Part shown: piece after piece, positions 1 to 13,427 of the stretch
Numbering within the stretch: the first letter of the stretch is position 1
Layout of the letters: the number at the start of each line of letters is the position of its first letter
Assembly (NCBI GenBank): GCA_004123355.1
Contig: SCHM01000001.1
Span: forward strand, 12,596,193 to 12,660,192
Reading direction: 5' to 3'
Source: Amphirosellinia nigrospora
Taxonomy: Eukaryota; Ascomycota; Sordariomycetes; Xylariales; Xylariaceae
Length of the DNA stretch: 64,000 nt
The notes under the pieces: model-generated
The model's input: only the letters and a program-made list of their open reading frames with translations
What the model was told of the DNA's origin: nothing
Databases searched by the model: none
Made by a program: the position numbers and the translations under genes

Positions 1-3000
1 GTCGCGGCCGTTAGTGTACAACTCTGGATAGTGTTCGCATCAGATCATCCCAGAAATCAGATTGGATTGGCGCAAAAGCAAAAAGGTAGGCAAAAGTAAC
101 TTGCAGGAAGGATCTCCACACCGATCCTCGAAAAATGTCTAACTTCTTTCCTGGAGGCCGCCTCGTTGTCTTTCCGTGAGACAACGGCGATGTGAGCTAT
201 CCGCTTTGCCCATCTGTCATTTACTCCCGCAAAATGCCCTCGCACAAGTTCGAGACATGCCATCTCTCTGCCTCCCCTTATGGATATACCGTCGGCAATC
301 AATCATCCTTTGTACCATGTCGCAGATTTGTACAGCTTACTGAGCTACCATGCGTTACCACCGGCCGTGCCATGCATGAAGCCCGTGTCTAATCACCTTT
401 TCTCCGAATACGACAACGTTGACAAAGGCCCTGAAGATCTTCAAGCTAGAAGGTCACTGACAAGAAAGTCTGATCTAAATATGACAATAATATCCATGCG
501 GCTGAGCACACCACGACGGGTGGCTGGTCACGAGGCACTAATCTAGATAGTCTTTGCCAACCCACGGTAAGGGATCAAACCATCACTCCCCCAACAGACT
601 ATCGCATGTGAACCCAGTATATTACCATCTTACCTTAATACACCCTCTAGCCCTGGGCCGGACTCGCTACAGCTTGCCGGCCATGTATGTCTTAAGAGAC
701 GGCTCGTCTCTAACTTCCGCACCACGTACGATCGATGCCATCGCCCGCAATGTCCAACAAGACACGTCAGGTGTTTGAAATCACGGGCTGCCGCAGGGAC
801 TGGCTAGCCCGTAGCCTTGTACAAACTAGATTCGTTCGAGACAACCAAAGAGCGGGTTTCTGAAAATAGAGGAGTTTTTGCATGCTCCTGTGTCCCTCAC
901 ATGCCCGGTCTTACCTGCCTGAGGGCCACGTGCGCCCTCCTTCACCACCCATCTCGAACAAAACTCAGCGTTCTGCTACAAGAAACTCTTTCTGTGACCG
1001 GTTTCAAGATTCGGTTGCTGCCGAGTAGTCGCCGAAGGGCGTAACCATCATCATGTTTGCCTCTATCGTGATCAAAGCCTGAGCCTGAGCCGGAGCCGTA
1101 TCCACCGTATTTTCTCGCTGCATTTCCCTTGGGGGTTTGCTTGGCACATGTCAAACTCTACCTGTGACTAACAATTTCCCTAGAGTTCCTAAAGCTACAG
1201 TTCCGAATCGGCTAAGGGGAAGAAAACTTATGAGACCTATTACCTAAAAACCTGATTTGAAGCTAACTTCAGTAGTTGCCGTTATCGTCGCCAGCGCCAA
1301 GGGCTGAACGGGCAACAGTAGAGTTCAAACCGGAGGCGTGAACTAGTGGAATCTGAGTCGAGGCTCGCATCAAATCGTCGATCTCATCACTCGAGAGATT
1401 CCATCCCCCATGTTTCCCCACTGTCACCCGGTGCTAATGCTTCTAGAAACAATTGACGATAGCATGACGACAACGTCATCCCGCCCTAGCCACCGCCGGA
1501 GATACCAACAAAGGCGCTATATGTTCATTGTCAGAAATAAAGAGTTTGGACTAATTTGTTACTTTTTCTCTACCTCTAGCTTGCGGCTTATCTAGAAAGC
1601 GGTACTAGCAAAGGCGTGCGCCGTTCATATTGGCTCATTTTTACCTTTTTTTGCGGCTCTACTGACCTGCGAATCGAAATCTTGATGACCTGGCACTAAC
1701 GCATGTATGATCATCTGATCTGAGACGGGGATCATGATCGGGCATCTGGACGGCCTAGATTGTGTGCATTATGCGGCCGGTTTCCATGGACGCCAGCGAT
1801 TCTAACCCAGTACACCTTCATCTATGCGAAGTTGGTGTGAGGCGGCGCAACTAGAGATTTTCCTTACGTGCTTTCTCGACAAATGGCATTCGAAGCAATG
1901 GAAACTAGGGATTCCTAGAGGGCTAGGTAATCTAGTAGTGTCTAGAATTTGCATGTCTGTCGCGCCCGCGCGTTTTCGTGCGTTAGCCTTGATATAAAGT
2001 TTGCGTTGTCTAGACCAACCCATAGCCATACTAGGACCATCGCGCGAGAGTAAAAGAAATTGAAAAAATCGTACTCCCTTTTCTGACATAAGGAAATGTG
2101 CCAATCGCTACAGCAAGTCCGTATGTTTGCTGAGGCTGTGACGATGCCACGGGATAATTACACGGCTCATACTTACAGGACCGGGGGCGTCTCCTCGCAC
2201 ACCCATGGCGTCAGATTCGTTGATATAGAGCTATCAAGTAGGTTAACTCTAAGGCTAGGTACCTTACTTATGTATGTTAGACGATTATATGTAGACTAAG
2301 CAGGCTAGCGGGGCGATAATCGAGATCTTGAACTTCTTCACCGGCTAGCGCCCTTGTTAGACCTACAGCACCAACGACTTAGTTCAGCGGGTGCGATCTA
2401 TCATTGTAGGGCGCCATAACTAAAATATTGCAGTCAGCTTCCTGACTCGCGCTTGGACGTTGTGGGTGGCGAACGGACGGCTCATCCCCGAACAAAACAT
2501 AAACTACATGAATCGTTGGCGGAATCAAAAGTTATCCATGCTCACAGATCCTTGTATTGCTTGTTGCGTTGGAGTTGAAGAGTTTTAACGTTGGTAGTGT
2601 GAGCCAGCTAAGTTCTGTTCTTTCTTTAATCTTGGTGCTATCATCTGCGTTTAGATATGTATCTGGTGGAATAATACACTGACACCATCCACGCCGGGTA
2701 ACAAGTACACAGTCGTACTCGGCGGTATACTGTATCGACAGTCTGTATTCAGGCCGCAGATATACTGTATACTTCAGCTGAGACTTGAAGCATTTTATTG
2801 ATAGCTAAATTATATCTCTGTCGATATTCTAGAAGATTTAATCTGTACCTACTTTTTATGATGGATTTGATATCGAAAAGCTTTATGTAGCTTATTCAAG
2901 TGTACGCAGAGGGACTCCCAGAACCGTATACAGAGCTAAAATAGCTTCGTTTCCTCTCATTGCATCTGCCGAGTAACGATGTCTGTTACCAACATAGTTA

Positions 3001-4250
3001 GTTGACTACCACTTTTTTTATTTTTTATTCTGTGATACCCTGGTATTTTACCCCCTCGGCTTTACGGAGGCCATTTAGCCCACTAGGGAATCACAGATAT
3101 AACCTCATGCGCTGCCCAGCTGACATGTTGTTTCATGTACGCCCGCGAGAAGGGAAACGAAGCCAATGGCCACGAAAGAAGCAAAAGCGAAGCTAGAGTA
3201 GTATCCAAAACTCCCTGGGTTACCTTAAAAGAAACCCCAGTACCGGAACTATTCCGGCCGTCCCCTGGTGTAAGCGTAGAACCCGGGAAAGATATGTGTA
3301 ATGTATGTGCGTATGGATGTATGTACGTATGTAAGTATGTAGGTGTCTCGCTCTCCAATCTGCAAGATCGATCACACGCATGTGTGACTGACTTGTCTCT
3401 AGTACCCGGGACCGAGGGTGAGCCTCCCTTCCCCCCAACGGCTTTTTGTCTTGCTCTCTCTCTCTGTGCCTGCCTCTCATCTATCTCGTGCTCCAAAGAC
3501 ATAACGTTATGATTCGGGGATTATGTCTCATCTCGAGACGTCGGGGTAAGTAAGATATCAGTAGAGATGATTTATGCCAAACTGTGTGGCGTTTTCCACC
3601 CCCACTACCTAACCTAGTAGCAGTGACATGATCCGTGGGCCCGGGTCGCTGATACTTGCATACATCGAAATGTAAGTATGTCCTTCCACCTTGGCGTGGC
3701 GGGCCCCCCGAGGCGAGGAGGCCATCTCTCCCGTGCGGCTGGGCCGGCGCAATTGTTCCGGCGCCATGTAGGTATGTTACTGAACGGGATAGTTAATGTG
3801 GTCCGCATATGCCAGGTGTGTGAGGTACGTTTTTTTCCCGCATCGGAGGTGACCATATGGTAACCGCTATCCCGGGCTGGCGGGCGCCGCAACGGGGGGG
3901 ATGAGGGGGGATCACCGGTCAATGTTGGGGTCATGGCGCGCGTGGCTGGCGTACCTCATCCATACATTTTCCTCCTCTGGCTCTCTGCTATTATAGGTTC
4001 CCTGGTCATCTGGTGCCTGTCTCTCTGCCTGCCGCTCCGGATCCCTGCATATGCACGATGCGAGGCCTGCGAGTAACTTATGCGCTGGTCGACTATGTAG
4101 TGTAGGTAGTTAATGTTCCTACTGTATAGCCGAACGCTTGGTCTGTGACATGGTTTACTATAGTTGGTATCTCATTGGCGAACTACTCTGTGTGGATTCA
4201 AACCGGCTAAATAGGGGACTTTTGTGAACCCAATACGATATTAGTATTAC
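1..4250. other. Gene-free tract, left end
   Basis: I find no recognisable protein, RNA gene or spliced gene model here on either strand. The open frames are short, mutually antisense and carry no family motif. There is a degenerate TATG-type microsatellite at about 3295-3345, a CT-rich run at about 3450-3480, and a GC-rich patch at about 3690-3910. The right edge abuts the hAT-like element. Confidence 0.5.
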
Positions 4251-5065
4251 CAGGGTTGGAATTTAGTATACTAATTTAGTATATACTAATACTAATACTA
4301 ATTTAGTATTTGGATTTGAATACTAATACTAGCTTAATATACTAATTTAGTTTAGTATTTAAGCATACTAGTTACGCTTCACACACTCGAAGAGACAAGG
4401 CTCCAGCATATGTGGTATTTGCATATAAAATCTACAGATAAAGTAGGAAGGAAGGAAGGTTTAAATCTACAGTATAGGCAGCTGCTTAAATACTCGCGTG
4501 GGGCAGCTGCATTCACTGCCAGTGCCTGCCTTCATTCACTGCAACTGCATTACTGCAAGTGGCAGTTACTGCAAGTGGAGATTACGGGTGCTGTGGCTAG
4601 TGGTGGGGCACAGCCACCAGAGCCTGCAGATCCGTAACTATACTAATACTAAAAGAAAAATACTAGCTTAGTATTATACTAAAATATACTAATACTAAAT
4701 TAGTTTTAGTAATACTAAGATATTAATACTAAAGTGGGGCATTAAAATAAAGTATTATAGAAAAAAAAATATTTTATATATTTAGAAATATTGAATATTA
4801 TTTTATATAATTATAAAAATAAATATTTTAATTCTTTTTTTTTTTAATTAAATAATAAAAATTAAAATTTAACTTTTTTTTTTTTTTTTAGTATTTAGTA
4901 TATACTAAATACTAAGATACTAATTTAGTATATACTAAAATATACTAATACTAATTTAGTATTTCAAAATGAATACTATACTAGCTTAGTATTTTAAAAT
5001 CAATACTAATACTAATTTAGTAATACTAATTTAGTCCTTATACTAAATACTAAATTTCCAACCTG
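4251..5065. mobile_element. hAT-like non-autonomous DNA transposon (MITE), 815 bp
   Basis: The ends form a 19-bp imperfect terminal inverted repeat. The left end begins CAGGGTTGGAATTTAGTAT (4251-4269), and the right end read on the other strand is CAGGTTGGAAATTTAGTAT (5047-5065). The same 8 bp, AGTATTAC, lies immediately outside both ends (4243-4250 and 5066-5073), as expected for a target-site duplication. Termini starting CAGG with 8-bp duplications are known features of the hAT superfamily. There is no transposase, so any mobility would depend on an enzyme encoded elsewhere. The body is mostly permutations of a TACTAATACTAATTTAGTAT-like repeat, with a homopolymer-rich A/T core at about 4755-4890 and one higher-GC island at about 4490-4640. 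The flanking duplication resembles the internal repeat, so chance similarity is the main caveat. Confidence 0.66.
4260..5060. repeat. AT-rich palindromic minisatellite-like repeat inside the MITE
   Basis: Units such as ACTAATTTAGTAT and TAGTATATACTA recur in both orientations. The units are near self-complementary, so the single strand could fold extensively. The array is interrupted at about 4390-4640 by a higher-GC segment with short direct repeats around ACTGCAAGTGG (about 4550-4580) and by an A/T homopolymer core. The unit is continuous with the inner part of the terminal inverted repeats, which suggests that the element grew from repetition of its own ends. Confidence 0.7.
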
Positions 5066-5985
5066 AGTATTACGGAGTTATCCAGGATTACATAATATCG
5101 ACATTGATGTCGCCGATCCATGCAGGGAGTTCTCACACATCTAGTGTAGGGCTTTAGTTATTTCCAGTATGTACCAAGTAGTAATGTCAGCCTCATCTCT
5201 ATTTCAGACCTCGGTAGTCCCGCATCATCGCCGATGAATTATCAATCAAAGTGGCTTTCTTTCTCGCTTGCCTCGCATGCCTTACTTAGTAATACCAGGC
5301 GTTCGTGCTTAGAAAGCCAAAAAGGCCACAGAACAAGAGGACCTCTTCACCAAATCCGACATGAGAGAGTGGGTTGGTGGCAGAGCCCGGCCCAAGCCAT
5401 CGAATGATTCGTGCATGAATGACCAAAGCGCGAACCCAGGATTCCGGATCGTCTCTTTGTGGGGAATGATCGATCATTTTTCGGTCTCTCTTTTAACCTG
5501 ACATGCTGGAATGGGAATAGATAGACTTCTATGCGAGATGAGGCAGTGCTAGGTCGTGATTGTGCTTGGCGCCACCAGGTAAGCGAGGGAGAAAGGTTTA
5601 TCTCAAGATTTCTTTTACTTCGCTTAGGGGACGTGTAAGTATACCACTATCGACACACCGTCGACTTATAGACACAGTGAAGTAAATATTCTTAGCAAGG
5701 TATAATAATGCTCTCTGTTCTAGGTAGATAGTGTAACGAGTATCTATAATTCGCAATCCCCCTGCCGCTAGGCGGCTAGTCTAGTTGCCGACGCGCAAAT
5801 TATCGGCCATAACAAGCAGTAAAAAATACTCCGAAACGCGGATTGTAGGTAGTATAAAAAAGAAAAACTAAAAAGCACAGGGCCCTTCGGAGAAGCAAAC
5901 GCCACGAGTAGGTGACGTTACGAGGTAACGCGGCGTTTCTCAAATGGGTTCATCTTGCTCCGTCAAGATGCCGTCAACAAAAATA
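5066..5985. other. Intergenic, between MITE and glutamate-cysteine ligase
   Basis: No coding sequence is recognised. The right part should hold the 3' untranslated region of the minus-strand glutamate-cysteine ligase gene. A short minus-strand open frame at 5286-5477 has no family motif. Confidence 0.5.
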
Positions 5986-8365
5986 TCAGCGTAGTCGTAG
6001 CTCAGTCATCTCATCTGAGGACCGCTTGACACCATTGCCTCCACAGCCTCCGCGAAATTCCCCGAGGAGGCTCCCGAGGTCAGGCACGTCGAGGCCCTTC
6101 CAGCCCTGCTGGCTTGCTCGCGCTCTCCGATGTCGATGACGGCGCTCACCAGACCCTTGGTGATTTCGTCGTCAACGACGCTGTCGCGCTTGTACGCCGG
6201 GGTGCTTGGCTACGAAATGCCGAATCCATTTCGCTGCCGTCCAGAGCTCGCCGCTCGCGCGCTTGCGAATGAGATCCAGATATGTAGACAGTTCACAACG
6301 TGTCTGCACATCGACGTTGACCGAGTCAAGATAGCTCTCGACGATGGGGATGAGACCGGGGAAGTCGTGTTCTTCGGACTTGGACCCGTTGATTACCTCG
6401 TCAACCGTCATTAGGGCATACTCGTCCTCGACGGGACTAATGGGACTAGGGGGTCGGCTGGTCACTGGTGAGTTTATGTTGGATCCGTGGGCGCTCCGGG
6501 GCGTGCGATTGGGGAACGGATTCTTCCGGAAGTAGAACTTCTTCTCTAGCACGGCGTCTCGTGCGTGCGCCGTCTCCATGTTCTCATCGACTTTGACGAT
6601 GGGGATGTAGAAGTTAAGGTCGAAACTTAGGATAGCTCGTGTGATTAGTACCATGAAGACAGAAAATGCAGCATTTTCGAAGTCAGTAATCTGAATCTCC
6701 ATGGGTCGAAACTCAACGCGCCAGCCGATATCTGATCCTGCCGGGGGAGGCTTGAATCGCATATGCTGCCAATTGGTGCTTTGCAGGTTTTCGAAGTGAT
6801 CGGTCTTAGTCAAGTCCAGTTGCTCTAGGTCTTCATTAAATATGACGATAGGATCGCGGATAAACAAGTGAGCAAAGTGCGTGGCTAGCAGATCATCCAT
6901 GCCTCCTTCAAGAAGCTGAGCTTTGATAGATTCATCAATAACGAGGTCAGGGTCGAAGTACTCAGGCCGAAGACGAGAGTCAGTACTGATGTAGGTCGAA
7001 TTTGATGCATAGCGAGATTTAGGAATTCGCCATCGGCTTTCTTTCAGGGGCTAGTGGTCGTTAGTTAACTTAACCGTCAAGTAAGTTGGTTACTTTCACT
7101 CACCTTCTCTCCTAGCTCTTCCGCCGTCCGGTCATCAACGGCCCGGCTGATTTGATTCCAACGGACATCTGTATCTGCTAGAAAACCTTTATATATGGGC
7201 GTGGCAGCCGTCAATGCCAACAAAATTGGCCCGAGTGGGCTGAGTTGATCATACATCTTTCTGCCCTCTGTGATATTTTCTGCCTGGAATGTGATTTGCA
7301 AGCAACAGCTACCCATACCAAATGCCATAGCATCCATATGGATGAAGTTGTCTGGCGATGCCCCATTTCTCACGTCGTCATCTTCCGGCCAGTTATGAAG
7401 GTCATAGTTGACCGTGGGGTCCTTCCAGGGATTTGGTGTTTTCTCATCATGAAAGACGGGGACATTCACCTGTACCTTCCTTCCCCGACGCCAACGAATA
7501 TTGGCAGCTAGTGTAGGAAATCGGATGTGAGGGTTGGCGATCTCATCTGGGACAAACTGGGAACGGAGTTTGGACCCAGACGGAGGATAATATGGGTCAG
7601 TGAACACGCCTGGAACCCCGAGGCGTGGGAAAGTTGTGAGTGTTATAGGATACTCATCACACTATTCATGTGGTCTTTGGCAATCTTTCTCCTAGACTGA
7701 GTTTAGCCTTTGTCCCACGGGTTTCACGAGTAGTAAAGGTTACCTTGTCTTCATATCAGATTCTACTTCCAACAACTCCTTGAAACCAATTCCCCAAGGC
7801 TTACCAGGAGTAGCCTCGAGCATGAACCTACCAAACTCGGGGTGGAACACCGGCAGAGGATTTGAATTATGGGTCTTCACATCTTGGAGGTCGGGGACGC
7901 CTCCGCCTTTGCGGACAATTCCTCATCCGCAGCCAAGGCTTTCAGGATGTCGGCCTGCCGAAGAGACAGTAGCACGTTCGGGGCATCGTTAGAATACCGA
8001 ACGACAAGGTATTCGACCTATGGAGAGCGAGTCAGATGTGTGGTTCAGCCCGAAAGGAGCATGGCGTCAATCACCTCATCGCCCCAGAGCATGGCATCGC
8101 GCTCCTTGTGCTTTGCCTTGTTCCAGATCTCCAGCAATTGCTACCCTCCCAAATCAGCCTCGGGTCCTAGCAACTGGCGGGCCGTCTAATGCCGCGATGG
8201 TACGCTACCTTGATGCCCCATTCTCTGACTTGTTGCGCGCGCTTCTGCGCATCTGGCCAATCCAGGGCAGTGCCCAATGCTCTGTCAGACGCGGTTAGCA
8301 AATGCTTGCGGCTTGAAGAAGAAGCTCTCTGGTGTTCAATACCAGTCAACGTACAAAAGCCCCAT
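5986..8365 (-). CDS. gcs1: Glutamate-cysteine ligase (gamma-glutamylcysteine synthetase), catalytic subunit
   Basis: This enzyme joins glutamate and cysteine with ATP, the rate-limiting cytosolic step of glutathione synthesis. The protein matches fungal GCS along its length: an N-terminus reading MGLLALGT across intron 1, then LLWGDEVEYLV-like, FHPEFGRFMLEATPG, VFTDPYYPPSGSKLRSQF, CCLQITFQ, the HFENLQSTNWQHMRFKPPP block and WRVEFRPMEIQ. Exons on the minus strand are 8355-8365, 8209-8281, 8075-8140, 7744-8017, 7691 down to 7104, and 7050 down to about 5986; introns are 52-73 bp with GT...AG. The start is set by the 11-bp first exon, which restores the conserved N-terminus. The frame slips by one base near 7900, 7660, 6205 and 6125, though the protein sequence stays conserved on both sides. 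This looks more like sequence error than a pseudogene. The stop near 5986 depends on the last slip. Confidence 0.9.
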
Positions 8366-9878
8366 CTTGGTGGACTACGAGGTTACGGATAACTTGTCGG
8401 ACGTGTTGGAATGAGACGGACGAAATGATATAGTCGCTTTCACGGGTAGAGCCGGTGTTAGCAGTGTGATGTTTAAACGTGGGTTTCCTTAATAGGAAAT
8501 TCGAATGTCATGAGAGTGATCGCTTGTTGGTTCAGGAGAGCAGCTAAGTAAATTGATCAGGGTGTCCTCAGCCAACCAGCGCACTCGTGATTACCAGGTT
8601 AACGACGCTCCGCGGTCGGCTCCGACCTGAAGGTATAATCGATACTGCGTCTCGGTGTGCAGATAGAGCAGATGGAGAAATTAACCAGTTTTGCCACCTT
8701 ATAGCCTTATAGCCCTGAGGATATTTTAATGTGGTCAGCGCCTCCTTCCGTCAAAGTTCACCTCTCCGCTGCCTGCCTGTGAAAGCGCTCCAAAGGTTCC
8801 CGAGGCAAGATCGCGACCCCCACGGCGGTTCAAGGTCCCGTGGGCATCACCGCGAATGAGAGTTTCCGGTAGGGTTCTGAGGGTGGGTGGATTGGTTATG
8901 CGGCTGGTATTGACTCGAGCACGCGATTCTTCTCCGCTGCAACTCGGGCTTGGAAGATAGCTAAGAACACCACGTTTTAGATTTCTCTCTAATAAAAACT
9001 TGCCCATAAAAATAAGTAACGACAAAACTTTCACCCACCTAGCCTCTATCCCGGTATTTCGCCCGAGAGTGGAGAACAGGGAAACTAATTATAAGTAACT
9101 AACCTTGGCCTAGTGCAATGAGTACGGTAGCAGCGGGTTTGGGTGGTGTTGCGTATTGATATCCGGTGGGCGTAAGATGGTGGACTGACTGACTTGTGTA
9201 TAAGTGTGTGCTGCACTCCTGTTCATGAGCAGACCCTGCGCCCGGAAACTTTGTCACCGTCGGGGTTTTCCATCGGCATTCTCTTCCCTTGCTGCGGGGG
9301 CGCTAGGAGAGATCAAGGGCCGTTGCCGGTTACATGTTACACCCACACACATCTTTCGAGTTCTGCTTAGAAATCCATGTTGTATGCATCATATCAACCT
9401 GGACGGGAATGCCACCGAACTACCTTTGCGCTAGTCTAAGGTGAACGACTACCTAAGCCTAGGCAGCTTATCGAATAGCGGCTCATTTCGGCATTTCCTT
9501 TGGCTGGCTGTGGCGTCGAACCTTTTACTTTTGGACTGCCAGCCACACTTTATCATCTAATCGGAATAATTTACCCCAAACTTAACCTCTTATCTACGCG
9601 GGAAAACTCGGCTCTCGGTAAACCTGTCTATATCAAAGCATCTGTCCAAATATACTGTATGAGCCATCATTATATATGTATAGCCGGCAGTCGGCAGCCG
9701 CTGCGAGCTATCCATGGATGTCTATTATTCTATGCATATGATGTGCTCGGCCCGTCTCCCGAGGTACCATTGTTATCCTTTAACGTATACCTAGAGAACC
9801 CGCCAAGAATAAACGAATAAATCTATCAACTGTAGTGTGACGGCGTAACCAAATAGACCACCTATTCAACATCGCTCA
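8366..9878. other. Intergenic between GCS and permease
   Basis: This is about 1.5 kb with no recognised gene. It holds the upstream region of the glutamate-cysteine ligase gene (its start is at 8365 on the minus strand) and the 3' flank of the permease. The short open frames at 8735-9034, 9204-9434 and 9500-9820 show no conserved motif. Confidence 0.5.
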
Positions 9879-11978
9879 TTATATGGCTTGCTGGGCTTTC
9901 TCATCGGAGCCCGTAGAAGAGCCGTCTTTCGCGGGAACGGCGACGCTGTCATCCACGTATGAATGTCCCATAATTACATCGAATTTCTGTTATCAGTACT
10001 ACTGTAAGTAAAATGTACCGCGAAGAATTCGTAGTTTGGAGACACTCACCGGTCCTTCGAATGTCTTGCCATACACAATCCAGTAGGTCCCTATCAGAAA
10101 CAGGAAGATGCCGATCACGGCAGTGACATAATCTACCCCGATCACTAATCAGATGTGGAGCCCTCAATGTCTTTTTGGGGGGAAGGGTACGTACTCATAT
10201 TATTACTAGATACTGGGAGTGTACCTGGGAATGTGAAAAACTAAAACCAAAAATGTCAAGGGCGAATTCGTAGATAGTTGGCATTTGATAGTAATACAGA
10301 GATCAGACGAGGAGGACCTACCACAGACGTAACAATCACAAAAATCGCCGCGACCCAATTAAGAATCCAACCGCTTTTACCGAGCGCAAAGAACGTGGTT
10401 TCCGACTGCCACTCCTTGAGGACGCCACGGCCACGGATCAGCAACACCACGACGGGGAACACGTACGAGACGTTGAGAAATATCGTGCAGCTGGACACAT
10501 AGGCGCCGAACGCAACCGAGGGGCCCAGGTAGAGTAGTCCAAAAAGGGCATTGAACACGAACGTGAACATTATCGTCCGCACGGGCACATGGAGGCCGGG
10601 ATTGATATGGGCGAAACTAGATCGTTTGAAATGTAGTTCTAGCAAATGTCTACTTACCCAGAGGTTTGATACTGGGGAGCGTACTTACTAGTCGTGGTAA
10701 ACAACCCCTTGTCCCGCGCCATGGCGTATAACAACCGACTGGTACTCGTCACGCAGCCGTTTGTGCCATTGACAAAGCATACGGCCAGAGCGAGAGTCAG
10801 GACCGTCGCGGCGGCACGGCTCCCCGTCGCCTGGAATATGAGCTCGGCAATTGGCATGTTCGTCGCCGTGTGCAAGACGGTTTCCGGATCCGTGATGCAG
10901 AACAGGATCACCAGGATGAAGACGACGCCGCTGATGGCCCGGTTAGCGGCGCATTAGACCACGCATTAGACTGGCGTCAAAAGAAGAAGAAAACCCACGT
11001 CACTCCACCCACGCCCACGGCGTAGAGGATCGCCCGCGGCGCGTCGACAGCCGGGGACGGCATCTCCTCCGTCATGTGCAGCGCGGCGTCGAAGCCGATG
11101 AGGGACAACGCGGATTGCAGCAGGCCCAGGATCCAGGCCAGTCCGTCCGGCCACCCCGTCTCGTTCTGGAAGTCGGTGAATACGAAACGAGCGTCATTCT
11201 TGTCCGAGGTCGCGAGGAGCACGATGCTGATAACGATCACGGCGAGTATCGACCAGTATAGGGCCGCATCGTTCCAGCGGCCTAGGGATCCTGTTACCCC
11301 AGATATTTGCACCTGTTGTGAAGGTGAGGACGGCCAGGAAAATCAGATATGTCGCCCATTGCTTGATTTGATATGTCCCATTCGATGCGAGCACTGCTGC
11401 TGCTTGTATGAATTGCGCTGTTGTATTGTTAGCAAACCGACGAGATATGATGATGGTTTCAGACAAATCTAACCGCAAAAGAACCCTTCCGTCGTCACTA
11501 ATGTAAGCCAGCCCGCAATGTTGGTCCAGCCGACCCAAAAGCTCTGTAAAGCACCTATCAATCAGCTGAGACATACGGAGTTAATAAATCTATATCGTGG
11601 GACTGTACCATGGATTTCTTCCATTTATCGGTGCACAGAGCGTACACGAAATGATACTGTCCGCCAGCCGTCGGCCATATCGCAGCCAGCTCTCCAAGAC
11701 TAGCTGCGAGTGCAAAGTTGCACAATACGCAGAAGATGAACCCGTACAAGAACGATACGGATCCGCCCGAGGGCAGCACGAGGCCTATCGAGCCGGCGAG
11801 GGCAATCCAAGTACTGAGACCGGTCGAGTTAGTTGATACTGGGGTGTGGTCCACGCAGCTACCCGACTCACTTGAGGATCGCGAAGGTCAGCGCCACCAT
11901 CGTCAGCCGCGATAGGCGAGGCTGTAGGCGACCTTCCCCGGTCGTGCCGGCTGTCGAGGATCTCCTTAGGGACGCCAT
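9879..11978 (-). CDS. Amino-acid/GABA/choline-type permease (APC superfamily)
   Basis: This is a predicted 12-helix plasma-membrane transporter of the fungal GABA/choline/amino-acid permease group. Exon 1 starts MASLRRSS and runs to the conserved TFAILN|TWIALAGSIGL splice junction. Then come ASLGELAAIWPTAGGQYHF, SFWVGWTNIAGWLTL, QSALSLIGFDAALHMTEE, AVCFVNGTNGCVTSTSRLLYA and a C-terminal YWIVYGKTFEGP, all typical of the family. At least six short GT...AG introns are needed. The tail is hydrophilic and ends at TAA 9879-9881. One extra base near 11285 interrupts the frame at the conserved GNRI-GRWND site. The gene is divergent from the nitrilase across a 1.45-kb shared upstream region, which suggests co-regulated uptake of a nitrogen compound. 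The substrate cannot be told from sequence. Confidence 0.85.
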
Positions 11979-13427
11979 GTCTCCCTGCCCAAGTGTGAAA
12001 ATCTCGAGTCTGTAAGCGAGGTGGTCGAGTATGTAGGTAAACAAGAAATCCACCTAGCCGAGGGATTTCGCGGCAGGTAATCTTTTTTAAACGAGCCGCC
12101 GAAAGCGGTCTCTATCTATTGGCTTCTCAGACGGGATAATTATGTCTCGTATATGTTTTTAAGCTATTCACTCAACGATACATGAAAGCTAGCTGTTTGA
12201 ATCAAATAACGTCAGATCCCTAAGTCTAAGTGACCTATGGTAGATCCCATCTGATGATGGCTTAGCCTGGTTATTGTCTTATCGCGGGGTTCAACGCACC
12301 GGCCCTGTACCTAGGATGGAACGGTAGAGCTGAGTTAGTTGTGCTGCAGGTTGTCTGTTGATCCATGTCTGGCCGGTTTCACCGCTCCTTTCAATGATGC
12401 ATACTACGGCAAGGTGGCTTGGTACCGAGATAAGCCTCCCTTCGGTCATTGTTCTATATTGCATTTCAATTCAATCCCCGGTTACTACCATCTCCGAACT
12501 AAACATAAAACTGCGTAAATACTCAAGAACTAGGACTATAACACAACAGAAAATTAGAACGGAGGACGAGCTCGCAAGATATAGCCTCGATCTACTAAAC
12601 AGAGGCAGTAAGGGGCAAAGTGGGAGGCACGGAAGATGCAAGGAGCCGCTGTCAGGATACACAAAAGACACACGAGCTCAGTACTGGTGCAAATGGTCAT
12701 CGTGAGACCGCCCGTATAATGGCACAATATATTCCCATTCTGGGTAGAATACGTCACTACGCGCTGCTACGTGCCTTACTTGAGCAACTTCTGCAGCACG
12801 GAGAAAGTTGCCGGAGTAGCACAGCAGATGAAATACAGAAATGGTAAGATGGAATGAACACCGGGAAGTGTTGTGATTATCATGACAAATAAGTGTCAAA
12901 CCCGGACTTGCCACGGTCCCGGAAACCGAGAACTGGACAGGAAGCCTGGGACCACGTGCGGAGGAGACGGAGGTATGGGTCTTGCTGCTGAGCTAAGATA
13001 GAGATCTCTCCGACGTGGAAGGACTCTGCGATCGCGAATCCTTCGAACTGCCCAGTATGAGGAGCTTGAATAGCTAGCTATTCCTAATAATAATAGTTTT
13101 AAGGGGCCCAATGGACGTAACCTGTTTCGAAAAAGCAAAAAATAATAGTTTTACGTACGATGATACTGCTGTGTGCCCTGCATTGGCGGGACACATTACA
13201 TTTACTCCAAGTCCATAGGCTGGCGTCTATCACCATGAATGGTCCGAGCAAAGGGATGTTGGAAGAGACTGATATGTGATCCTCAAAACCCCGCATGGAG
13301 CACACCGAACACCGACTGGTATATAGTTGCGTCCATGAAACCCCCGGAACGAATCTGAAGGTTGCATCAAAAGCAATTCACTACTACTCTTACATTACAC
13401 CCCAGACCACCAATCCCCAACATTACC
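11979..13427. promoter_or_regulatory. Divergent permease/nitrilase intergenic region with GATA-type motifs
   Basis: This 1.45-kb tract separates two divergent starts and holds no recognisable gene. HGATAR motifs, the known binding sequence of fungal nitrogen-regulatory GATA factors (AreA/Nit2 type), occur at 12278-12284 (CTTATCG), 12428-12434 (AGATAAG) and 12996-13001 (AGATAG). A TATATA element lies near 13320, about 105 bp before the nitrilase ATG. Regulation by nitrogen status is inference, since such short motifs also occur by chance. Confidence 0.35.

Noticed and set aside
3083-3512. Overlapping sense and antisense open frames of 86-139 codons
   Set aside because: The composition follows a TATG-type microsatellite and CT runs, and neither strand has a recognisable domain.
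5986-8365. Glutamate-cysteine ligase as a pseudogene
   Set aside because: Splice sites and family residues are conserved throughout, and the same kind of one-base slip affects most other long genes in the window, so sequence error is the simpler explanation.
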